Of a stretch of 47,436 bases of DNA, positions 35,422 to 42,534 are shown piece after piece. Position 1 is the first letter of the stretch, and every line of letters begins with the position of its first letter. The DNA is from Pseudomonadota bacterium (lineage in GTDB: Bacteria; SZUA-182; DTGQ01). The notes below the pieces were generated by a model, which searched no databases, was not told where the DNA came from, and saw only the letters and a list, made by a program, of their open reading frames with translations. The DNA lies in assembly GCA_030625085.1 (NCBI GenBank), contig DAOURK010000016.1:1-47436 (forward strand), given 5' to 3'. The position numbers were made by a program, and so were the translations under genes.

Positions 35422-35561
35422 TAAAGGGCCAAGAAATTATTTTTTTTTAAATACACTCTTCCACTCAAGACAATACTTTCTGTTTTGAGATCTGTATCTT
35501 CTACAAAATCAAGTGTAGTCATGACTGAGAGAAGCTCAGCGAGAAAAGTTTTTACATCCAT
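35412..35561 (-). pseudogene. Truncated TumE-like (DUF6516) toxin
   Basis: The frame reads MDVKTFLAELLSVMTTLDFV, then EDTDLKTESIVLSGRVYLKK, which resembles the N-terminus of TumE/DUF6516 toxins. It ends after 49 residues inside a dispersed CAGGAT repeat, against the usual length of about 100 or more. Its ATG overlaps the end of the antitoxin-like gene, the standard layout of such pairs. The toxin is presumably inactive. Confidence 0.55.
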
Positions 35562-35857
35562 TGTGATCTCAATTCTTTGTAATATTTTCTAAGGGTCTCT
35601 AACCTTTCCCAATTCCAAAAATCTTTTTCTGTCTCATACGAAAATAAATTTTTGCCTATCTCTCCTTTCTTGCTTTTTTCTAAAAATTCATTAAAAGACA
35701 TTTTCCACCTTTTTTCAAATTTTTTTACTTCCTTATTTAAATCAGTAAGTTTAAGATCTAAGTATTCTCTAAGAATTTGTTTTAAAGCCATTTCAAGGTC
35801 AGGAATCTGGGTTGCCTTTACAAGGAACTCGCCTAATTTTGGAGTTAGTTTGATCAT
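35552..35857 (-). CDS. Antitoxin-like protein paired with a TumE-like toxin
   Basis: A 101-residue helical, highly charged protein starting MIKLTPKLGEFLVKATQIPD and ending LRKYYKELRSQWM. It lacks cysteine and is rich in Lys, Glu and Leu. Its 3' end overlaps the start of a truncated TumE/DUF6516-like toxin by ten bases, so it is probably the antitoxin (TumA-like position). A longer frame reaches 35938, but its first residues merely translate a repeat element (QDLTPNF), so they are excluded. A GAGGAGGT lies about 14 bases upstream of the chosen ATG. With the toxin broken, it is an orphan antitoxin. Confidence 0.6.
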   Translation of the reverse strand: MIKLTPKLGEFLVKATQIPDLEMALKQILREYLDLKLTDLNKEVKKFEKRWKMSFNEFLEKSKKGEIGKNLFSYETEKDFWNWERLETLRKYYKELRSQWM

Positions 35858-35887
35858 AGCTTTAATTTCACACCTCCTCTCTAAAAA

Positions 35888-35994
35888 ATTTGGGGTCAAG
35901 TCTTGAATTATCAGTTTGAAGAAAGAAATTATATACATATAGCCAAAAATTTAAATACTACACTTGTGACACGTGTCACAAAATTGAATTATCG
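35888..35994. repeat. GGGGTCAAGTCTTGAATTATCA repeat element with palindrome, copy A
   Basis: Contains the dispersed-repeat start (GGGGTCAAGTCTTGAATTA), a constant stretch ending CCAAAAATTTAAATACTACA, and the perfect 18-base palindrome TTGTGACACGTGTCACAA at 35964-35981. A close relative lies at 38888-38985 and a partial one at 38615-38665. The same repeat type is often found near REP-associated or IS200-like transposase genes, but none is visible here. Confidence 0.75.
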
Positions 35995-36107
35995 CGCTGC
36001 GCGGGAATTGTAAGGGAAGGGTTGGAGGTTACGATTTATGATTATTGTTTCTGGAGATGGTTTATAATTTTCCACAAGGGGGGTGCCCATATATTTTTTT
36101 TAAGGGA

Positions 36108-36245
36108 TTATATTATTTCTTTCCATAGTTGGGGAGTAAAAGGCTTAATACCTTTTATAGCTTCACCCACCTGGCCAAAAAAAGTTGAGGCTTCGTCCCT
36201 GGAATAAACCAGAATGTTGGTATCAAGTAATATTCTTTTGGACAT
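36108..36245 (-). pseudogene. Truncated PIN-domain (VapC-like) toxin
   Basis: The frame starts MSKRILLDTNILVYSRDEAS. LLDTNILVY contains the first catalytic Asp of PIN ribonucleases. It stops after 45 residues instead of about 130, so the remaining acidic residues are missing. Its ATG overlaps the stop of the upstream small gene as TAATG, the typical antitoxin-toxin arrangement. A further 26 codons stay open after the TAA, but none resemble a PIN domain core. Confidence 0.65.
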
Positions 36246-36472
36246 TATTCATCCTCATAGATAGCTTCACGCCTAAGTTGCGCAGGATCTAGCCAACCAG
36301 CCTTGTATCCGCCAAGAGGTATATGCTTAGCATCTAACATGTGCGCAGATTGTGGATGGTCAGAATTGCCAAGCAAAATAATAAGATCAACCTCACCTGG
36401 TGGTAAATCATGATCTACCACATGAATAATTCCGTCTTTGCTAACTTCAGTATGAATGACCTTTGCTTTCAT
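36245..36472 (-). CDS. Small antitoxin-like protein, partner of the truncated PIN toxin
   Basis: A 75-residue protein, MKAKVIHTEVSKDGIIHVVD to the acidic end REAIYEDE. The first half looks like a short beta-rich fold (VIHTEVSKDGIIHVV, EVDLIILLG), as in several small antitoxins; the second half is an extended toxin-binding type tail. Its stop overlaps the start of a PIN-domain toxin remnant by one base. GGGGA lies about ten bases upstream of the ATG. Function is inferred only from position and size. Confidence 0.6.
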   Translation of the reverse strand: MKAKVIHTEVSKDGIIHVVDHDLPPGEVDLIILLGNSDHPQSAHMLDAKHIPLGGYKAGWLDPAQLRREAIYEDE

Positions 36473-36605
36473 AGACTATTTCCCCTTTATATATATCATA
36501 AATTGAACAAACTTTAACTTTTGCCTTAATACTATATTAATAATATAAAAATCAAAAAAATACAATTATTTTTATTTACTTTTTGGCTACTTTTTACTCT
36601 AAAAT

Positions 36606-36707
36606 GTGTGCCCTGGGTCAATGACCCTAAAATTGTGCCGTCGGTTACATTAATTAGCGGCGGCGAATCAATAATAACCCGCTCATAAAGGCTGGATACT
36701 TTGGATA
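36606..36707 (-). pseudogene. Duplicated fragment of the wzc tyrosine-kinase gene
   Basis: Matches 39266-39367, inside the intact wzc, at 99 of 102 bases and in the same orientation. It encodes the Walker B part (YERVIIDSPPLINVTDG). Surrounding frames do not match wzc. The near identity points to a recent duplication. Together with the intact copy it brackets the ATPase/nuclease gene in direct orientation. The rest of 36473-36816 is AT-rich spacer with the likely promoter zone of the antitoxin gene. Confidence 0.85.
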
Positions 36708-36816
36708 GCCGGCACGCACACCTTTTAGGCAATCTTGTTGCAATTAGAATAGATTAAAGCTAAAATGCTAAAAAGAAAGTATATTCATATATCGAAAGAA
36801 AAAGGGGGATTAAGCT

Positions 36817-38577
36817 GTGTTAAGACTGCCCTATGGAATAGCGAGTTTTGAGGGGATAAGGGGAGAAGGGTTCTATTATGTGGACAGGACCCAATATATC
36901 CCTGTTCTTGAATCCCTCGGCAAATACCTGTTGCTCCTTCGCCCCCGGCGTTTTGGGAAGAGCTTATTCTTGAATACCCTGGCTGCATATTACGACCTAA
37001 ACAAAAAGCAGGGGTTTGCCGGATTGTTTGGCAATCTTTACATTGGCAACCACCCAACCCCTGAGGCAAATAAATATCTGATACTCAAGTTTGACTTCTC
37101 AGGGATAAAGGTAGATGAGGGTTATAAGCGGCTCAGTGAATCTTTTACAGAATATGTAAAAACAATCTGTGTGAATTTTATAGATAGATATCGGGGATAT
37201 TTAAAGGACGGCTATGAAGAGAGAAGGGGATGGATAGTAAGCAGCAAGGATGTAACGACAGTAGTAGTAAATACATTAGCGCTTGTGGAGAAGAATGATA
37301 AAAAGGTATATTTTCTTATAGATGAATACGATAATTTTGCGAATGAGCTATTATCCGGCAGCGATGAGCCTACGTATAGGAGATTGGCCCAGGGCACAGG
37401 TTTTTTGAAGACCTTTTTCAAGCAGATAAAAGTGTATACACAGGAGGGGACAGGGCTGGTTGCCAGGGCATTTATAACCGGCGTTACACCAATGCTCCTG
37501 GATGACCTGGGAAGCGGATTCAATAGTGCAAAGAATATCTCCGATTACCAGAAGGTCAATGAAATCATTGGTTTTACTGAGGAGGAAGTAAAGAAGCTTG
37601 GGCATAAGGCAATAATGGAGGCAGGCTTAAGCTATCCATTGGAAGAGGTCCTGAAGAAGATAAGGATACATTATAATGGATACAGGTTTAATCGTTTCTC
37701 CCCGGGTAAGGTATATAATTCAACGATGGTGATATATTTTTTCGATAGGCTGTTGGCAGAGAGTAGAATTGCGGATGAGCTGTATGATGAGAATGTGAAG
37801 ACAGACTATAGTAAAATAAAGCTTTTAATCACCGTGGATCGTCATCTTAAGCGGCATGAGGGCCCAAATGGCAGTTATTCTATCCTGAAGCAGGTGATAA
37901 GAGATAACGAGGTTTCTTGTAGGCTGTGTCGGAGTTTCAGGATAGACGAGGTGCCTGAGAGGGATAATTTTATATCGCTATTGTATTATCTTGGGTTGCT
38001 GACGATAAGGGCCTATGCTATGGGTGAGCATGTATTGGAGATACCCAATCTTAGCATTCGGTATCTTTACTGGGAGTAGTTCAGGGAAGGGTTGCGGGAC
38101 TTTGAGGGAGTGAGATGGGATATATTTAAGGTACATGCTGCCATAAAGGCCCTGGCGACTGAAGGCAAGTTAGCCGAGTTTGAGGATGAAGTGATCCGTG
38201 AGGTATTTAAATACCTATCACATCGGGACATGCAAGGCTTCAACGAACGAACGATACAGTGTATCTGGCTCAGTTTCCTTGCTACCTTACCAGTGTACAG
38301 GCCGCTCGCCGAGGAGGACTGGGGTGTAGGCTTGGGCTATTCTGATCTCATCCTCGTGCCTGAGGCGGAGGATGTGCAGTATGGGTATGTGATAGAGCTG
38401 AAGTATGTGAAGAAAGGGGCAGGGCAGGCAGATGTGGAGCGGGCATATAAAGAGGCGCAACAACAAATAAAGCGCTACCTTGCCTCAGATAAGCTAAAGG
38501 TGCTGGTGAGGGGCAAGCCGATAAAAACAGGCATATTTGTTTATAAGGGCTTGAAGGTGGCCAAGACTAATAAGTGA
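36817..38577 (+). pseudogene. AAA-ATPase/PD-(D/E)XK nuclease-like protein (DUF1703 type) with in-frame TAG
   Basis: The GTG start is preceded by AAGGGGG nine bases away. The product begins MLRLPYGIASFEGIRGEGFY followed by YVDRT, standard for AAA-ATPase_like/PDDEXK_9 proteins. The P-loop-like RPRRFGKSLFLNTL lies at about residues 43-56, and FLIDEYDNF is the Walker B region. A TAG at 38077-38079 cuts the frame after IRYLYWE. The same frame then continues FREGLRDFEG to 38577 and includes the nuclease motif SDLILVP with VIELKYVKK. Read through, it would be a normal 586 residues. Either half alone lacks a domain. These proteins are widespread in anaerobes, possibly mobile or defence-related; the role is unknown. 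Confidence 0.82.
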
Positions 38578-38614
38578 CTAAAAGAAATGGAGACATAAAG
38601 AAGGTGTGTGTATA

Positions 38615-38665
38615 GCCAAAAATTTAAATACTACATTTATGACTCGAGTCATGAAATTGAATTAT
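38615..38665. repeat. Palindrome repeat element, copy B (partial)
   Basis: Shares AGCCAAAAATTTAAATACTA with copy A and carries the perfect 14-base palindrome ATGACTCGAGTCAT at 38639-38652. It then continues AAATTGAATTATCGC, as in copy A. The leading GGGGTCAAG part is missing. It lies just after the ATPase/nuclease gene. Confidence 0.7.
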
Positions 38666-38784
38666 CGCTGATAAAAATACAATCCTTAAAATTAAAAATA
38701 AAAAATTTGTTGAAAAGACTGTCAAGGTTCCTGTGTTAGACGGCACCGGCACTTATGGATAACTATCAGGAAAAAATAAACGTT

Positions 38785-38990
38785 TCTGGGGCCAGGTCTT
38801 GAATTGGCAGGCTTGAATCATCAGTTTAGAAAAAGATATGGGCAATTTTTGGGATTAAAATTTGGGGTCAAGTCTTGGGATTAAAATTTGGGGTCAAGTC
38901 TTGAATTATCAGTTTGGAGAAAGAAATTATATACATATGGCCAAAAATTTAAATACTACACTTATGACTCGAGTCATAAAATTGACAGAT
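38785..38990. repeat. Nested GGGGTCAAGTCTT repeats with palindrome element copy C
   Basis: A diverged unit (GGGGCCAGGTCTTGAATTGG) at about 38789 is followed by two perfect tandem 26-base units at 38851-38876 and 38877-38902. The second runs into the full element, with the 18-base palindrome TTATGACTCGAGTCATAA at 38962-38979. In copy C a frame begins MAKNLNTTLMTRVIKL, and copies A and B keep AKNLNTT..TRV. The region 38578-39068 thus holds only repeats and no gene I can support. Confidence 0.75.
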
Positions 38991-39019
38991 GTTATAAGAG
39001 AAAAGATAACCATTCAGTC

Positions 39020-39040
39020 CCCCTCCCTTGATGGGAGGGG
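39020..39040. terminator. GC-rich hairpin repeat downstream of wzc
   Basis: CCCCTCCC (39020-39027) and GGGAGGGG (39033-39040) form a perfect stem around TTGAT. A further GGGGAGGG follows. It lies 28 bases beyond the wzc stop (minus strand) and could end that transcript, though it lacks a clear T run. This CCCTCCC hairpin is also a familiar dispersed repeat. Confidence 0.5.
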
Positions 39041-39068
39041 TTAGGGGAGGGTGATCTTTATGTGAAGT

Positions 39069-41243
39069 TTATTCTTGCTCTTCTTGCTCTTCATAGCCAT
39101 AATTGTAATATTTATAATGGCTGTAATACTGAGAATAGTAATCGTGTTTTTTCCTTTCCAAATTATTAATGATCACACCGATAATATTAACATGATTATT
39201 TATCAGGTTTTCCACTGATTGCTTAATTAAAGCCCGGCGGGTTTTCCCACCCTCAACAATAAAAAGTGTGCCCTGGGTTAATGACCCTAAAATTGTGCTG
39301 TCGGTTACATTAATTAGCGGCGGCGAATCAATAATAACCCGCTCATAAAGGCCGGATACTTTGGATAACAAATCCTTCATAGACTCGCCGGCAAGGAGTT
39401 CGGGCGGATTAGGCGGATAAATACCGCATGGCAGGATATCCAGATTTTCTATACCGCTTGGTTGAATAACCGCTTCTAATGTATCCTGGCCGATAAGATA
39501 AACCGAACATCCCGGGTCTTTTTTTAGATTAAAATATGAATGAATTTTTCCTTTCCTTAAATCGCCGTCTATTAAAAGGGTTTTGGTTCCGGAAATGGCA
39601 AAACAACAGGCCAGATTAACTGCTGTCTGGGTTTTTCCTTCTCTGGGGACGGCCGAAGTAATGAGGAGAGTAGTTAATTTTTTGGGAGGGGAAGAAAGGA
39701 CTATATCGGTGCGCAATTGTCTGAATATTTCTAAGATAACATTTTGTTTATCATCCGGTTTTATAATCTTTTCATCCGTTTTCTTATCATGATAAGAAGC
39801 AAACGCGGGTATTAAAGCAAGCATAGGTAAAGAAGAAAACATAGGGGCGGAAAACAGTTTCACAAATTCTTCCTTACTTCTTATCGTATCGTTTAAATAT
39901 TCAACAGTAAAGGCAAGGCCCAAACCCAGCCCAAGGCCAAGAAAGATGGCCGTCATCATGCCCTTGAAAGGCTTCGGGGCAACAGGTTTTGGTAAAAGGT
40001 AAGGGTTTTCAATGACTTGTATCTGGACCCTTTCATTATTAAAGTTAGTGGCTATATCAATTTCATTAACTCGCTGGAATAAAAGATTATAAAATTGTCG
40101 CCTGCGTCCTAAGGCAGTCTTTAAATTTCCATATTCACGTGATTGTTTATTCAAAACGATGATTTTATTTCGCCATTTTTTCAATAACCTTTTTTTTGTT
40201 TCCTCTTCTATTTTCAACATATTATACTGGGAATTCAATTTTTTTTGCAGGCAGTCTATTTCACTGTCAATATGTTTTTGAATATTATCCAGCTCTTTCA
40301 TCAATTTTATAATTTTCGGGTGACTTTTTTTATAAATCAGGCTTTCGTTGATTAAGTTGCTTTTTAATTCGACCTTTTGCGCACTAAGATAGGAATATCC
40401 CTGCAGTTTATTTCCTCTTAAAAAATAGGCCGGTATGGTTTCGGCCTGTGCGACATTTTCTTTTTGGCCGTTTATTAATGGGAAAGAATATATGCGGGCC
40501 AGGCTGCTTTCAATTGAAAAGGGGTCTATTTTTTTATTAAATTTTTCCATCTGGGCTTCGATTATTTCCCGTTCGTTGCTTAATGCAGCAAGCGAAGATT
40601 GTAAAGTTCCCACTGTGTTGGCCGGGATATTACCTATCAGGTCATGGGCTATAAGATCGTGGGATTTTTCAAAGGCTAAAATTTGTTCCTCCAAAAATCC
40701 AATCTGCTTTTCAGCGGCGTTTATTTGTGAAGTCAACTCCAGCAAGGCTATTTCAGCGCTGGTGCCTTTTTTTTCCACTTTAAATTTAATATATTCATTT
40801 ATTAAAAGATTGTTGTAGAACAGAGCATATTCCCGGCTAATGCTGTCAATATCAATGGCTATAATATCCAGACCACTCAATTGACGAAAACTCACTTTCG
40901 GCGCAAGATCTTCCGGACTGAGGTGTTTGTCCCAACCGGCTTCAAGGGCTTTTTTCTCAAGCCGTTTTTTGAAGGTTTTACTGTTTATTATCTCACTTTG
41001 CCCTCGAATATAAGAGCCGGCTGTTTCAGTATAGACATTTGGCACGGGCAAGCGCATGCCTGAGGAAAACTGGATTTTGCTTTTTGCGCGCCAGATTTTC
41101 GGCTGCTTAAAAAACCACAGGGCTGTCGCCGAGACGCTGACCACAAAGCAAAACATAATCAGCCATTTGTGCTTAGTAAACTTAAAAAGATATTCGCGTA
41201 TATCTAAGGGCGCTGTTTGCTGATTTTTATCCGGAAACTGCAT
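39069..41243 (-). CDS. wzc: Wzc-like polysaccharide co-polymerase with tyrosine autokinase
   Basis: A 724-residue inner-membrane protein that controls chain length and export. The N-terminal Wzz domain has a first helix at about residues 29-48 (KHKWLIMFCFVVSVSATALW), a long periplasmic coiled-coil part with Leu/Lys/Glu repeats, and the PKPVAPKPFKG motif before the second helix (about 425-445). The cytoplasmic BY-kinase has Walker A (SAVPREGKTQ, about 528-537), Walker A' (LLIDGDLRKG) and Walker B (RVIIDSPP, about 636). The tail holds nine tyrosines in YYSQYYSHYKYYNYGY, the usual autophosphorylation cluster, before an acidic end. It is downstream of wza on the same strand. Confidence 0.95.
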   Translation of the reverse strand: MQFPDKNQQTAPLDIREYLFKFTKHKWLIMFCFVVSVSATALWFFKQPKIWRAKSKIQFSSGMRLPVPNVYTETAGSYIRGQSEIINSKTFKKRLEKKALEAGWDKHLSPEDLAPKVSFRQLSGLDIIAIDIDSISREYALFYNNLLINEYIKFKVEKKGTSAEIALLELTSQINAAEKQIGFLEEQILAFEKSHDLIAHDLIGNIPANTVGTLQSSLAALSNEREIIEAQMEKFNKKIDPFSIESSLARIYSFPLINGQKENVAQAETIPAYFLRGNKLQGYSYLSAQKVELKSNLINESLIYKKSHPKIIKLMKELDNIQKHIDSEIDCLQKKLNSQYNMLKIEEETKKRLLKKWRNKIIVLNKQSREYGNLKTALGRRRQFYNLLFQRVNEIDIATNFNNERVQIQVIENPYLLPKPVAPKPFKGMMTAIFLGLGLGLGLAFTVEYLNDTIRSKEEFVKLFSAPMFSSLPMLALIPAFASYHDKKTDEKIIKPDDKQNVILEIFRQLRTDIVLSSPPKKLTTLLITSAVPREGKTQTAVNLACCFAISGTKTLLIDGDLRKGKIHSYFNLKKDPGCSVYLIGQDTLEAVIQPSGIENLDILPCGIYPPNPPELLAGESMKDLLSKVSGLYERVIIDSPPLINVTDSTILGSLTQGTLFIVEGGKTRRALIKQSVENLINNHVNIIGVIINNLERKKHDYYSQYYSHYKYYNYGYEEQEEQE

Positions 41244-41324
41244 ATTCTGTTATCTTTCCTCTAAAAATTATCGAAGGTGCGTTTTACGAAATTTGTCGGC
41301 GCTGATGTTCCTTTATAAATGAAT

Positions 41325-41434
41325 CTGTTTATTTACTATGGTTTTAAAAATCACTTAAATTTTTTTTTAATAAAAATAAAATGTTATGGTTACCATTTTT
41401 ATAAAAATTACTCAATTTTGGACTAAATAAACAG
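41325..41434. other. Inverted CTGTTTATTTA pair in the wza-wzc gap
   Basis: CTGTTTATTTA (41325-41335) and its exact reverse complement TAAATAAACAG (41424-41434) frame about 88 bases of AT-rich sequence between wza and wzc. It might allow a long-range hairpin or mark a small element. No flanking direct repeat is seen, and chance is possible in such AT-rich DNA. Confidence 0.3.
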
Positions 41435-41459
41435 AGTCATAAATATGGGCGCCGGTGTT

Positions 41460-42356
41460 TTAGAATTTGAAGAAGCTTTGGGGCACGATAATCCAATCCC
41501 CGTTTTCCAGCACAATATCTTTTTCAAGATGCCCTTTTTTAAAAATATTGTCCGTGTTTATAATTGTAATTCCTCTCTTGCCTTTATTATCAAACCGGGC
41601 CAGTTTCACTTTTTTTTGTTTGGCAAATTGTGTAAAACCGCCTGCTATAATAATGGCCTTGCACACAGTGAAGGTCTCGTCTCCCGGTATATTCATTGCG
41701 CCGGGCCTTGAAACCTCTCCGACAATATAAATTTTTTCGGTGGTGGTTTTGGCGTCAATAGTTTCGGTGTCTATCGCATTGATATATGAAGTTATAGTTT
41801 CGTTATCCGGAAGTAATTTTTTTTCATGGTAAAAGACCGAAACAGTGGCTTTACGAAAAAATTTTTTTTCTAGATCAACTTTGATTTTTTGAGCTAAGGC
41901 TGAAGGCCGCCAACCAACTGCGTAGATTTCATTTATTAAAGGCAAAACAATGTAGCCAGTTGGGGTAATGGTAAATAGGTCTCCATAATCTTTATCTTCT
42001 TCCAACCGGATGTACAGTTTATCACCCGGAAGAATAAATTTCTCGTTTAAGGCTTGATAATAGTCGGCTTTTTTTTGGGATGCGGAGGCCTTTATTTCAG
42101 CCCCGGCCAGGTAATCGCCGGCTTTTTTTCTGGTTTCCACAGCCTGCGTTTCTGCCCCGGCCAGATGATCGGCTGCTTCAGTCTTGGCCCTGGAATTTTT
42201 GGCTTTTGCTTTGGCTGGGTAATTTTCGGCTTTTGCCTCCGGCCTGAGCCGGTAAAGGGGACTAATACCGATCAAATTGATTAAAAGGGTCAACACTATT
42301 AATTGCTTTAGAATAAAGATGAGGGGAGGTATATATACAATATTTTTTGGCTTCAT
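41460..42356 (-). CDS. wza: Wza-like polysaccharide export protein with an Ala/Lys-rich helical insert
   Basis: A 298-residue protein. After an N-terminal hydrophobic segment (about residues 10-32) comes an unusual stretch (about 38-100) rich in Ala, Lys and Glu with imperfect repeats (KAGDYLAGAEIKA, DHLAGAETQAVE). The Poly_export domain starts NEKFILPGDKLYIRL and runs TPTGYIVLPLIN, then a SLBB-like part EKIYIVGEVSRPGAMNIPGD. No lipobox Cys is present, and the C-terminal barrel helix of E. coli Wza is lacking, so it is the short form typical of exosortase- and Gum-like loci. It forms an operon with wzc, 216 bases downstream. Confidence 0.85.
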   Translation of the reverse strand: MKPKNIVYIPPLIFILKQLIVLTLLINLIGISPLYRLRPEAKAENYPAKAKAKNSRAKTEAADHLAGAETQAVETRKKAGDYLAGAEIKASASQKKADYYQALNEKFILPGDKLYIRLEEDKDYGDLFTITPTGYIVLPLINEIYAVGWRPSALAQKIKVDLEKKFFRKATVSVFYHEKKLLPDNETITSYINAIDTETIDAKTTTEKIYIVGEVSRPGAMNIPGDETFTVCKAIIIAGGFTQFAKQKKVKLARFDNKGKRGITIINTDNIFKKGHLEKDIVLENGDWIIVPQSFFKF

Positions 42357-42534
42357 CGATTTTTGATTCTTTATGTATAGGTTTTTAGATATTAAAAAGA
42401 TTTTGGTTATTATCGGTATTGTTTATTTAGATGAATTTAGTATAATATCTATTTACTGCTTTATTGTATATACATCGGAATAAATGAAGAATTATAGCTA
42501 ATAAAAAATGTCAACTTTTTGTATGTAATGAAGG

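Noticed and set aside
38077-38079. TAG as a pyrrolysine codon in the ATPase/nuclease gene
   Set aside because: This family is not known to use pyrrolysine, and nothing nearby supports recoding; mutation or error is simpler.
38851-38902. Tandem 26-base units as a CRISPR remnant
   Set aside because: The units are directly adjacent with no spacer and belong to a dispersed repeat family.
42492-42514. TTGACA and TATAAT on the minus strand upstream of wza
   Set aside because: The boxes are only 12 bases apart, far from the usual 16-18, so they cannot act together as a standard promoter.
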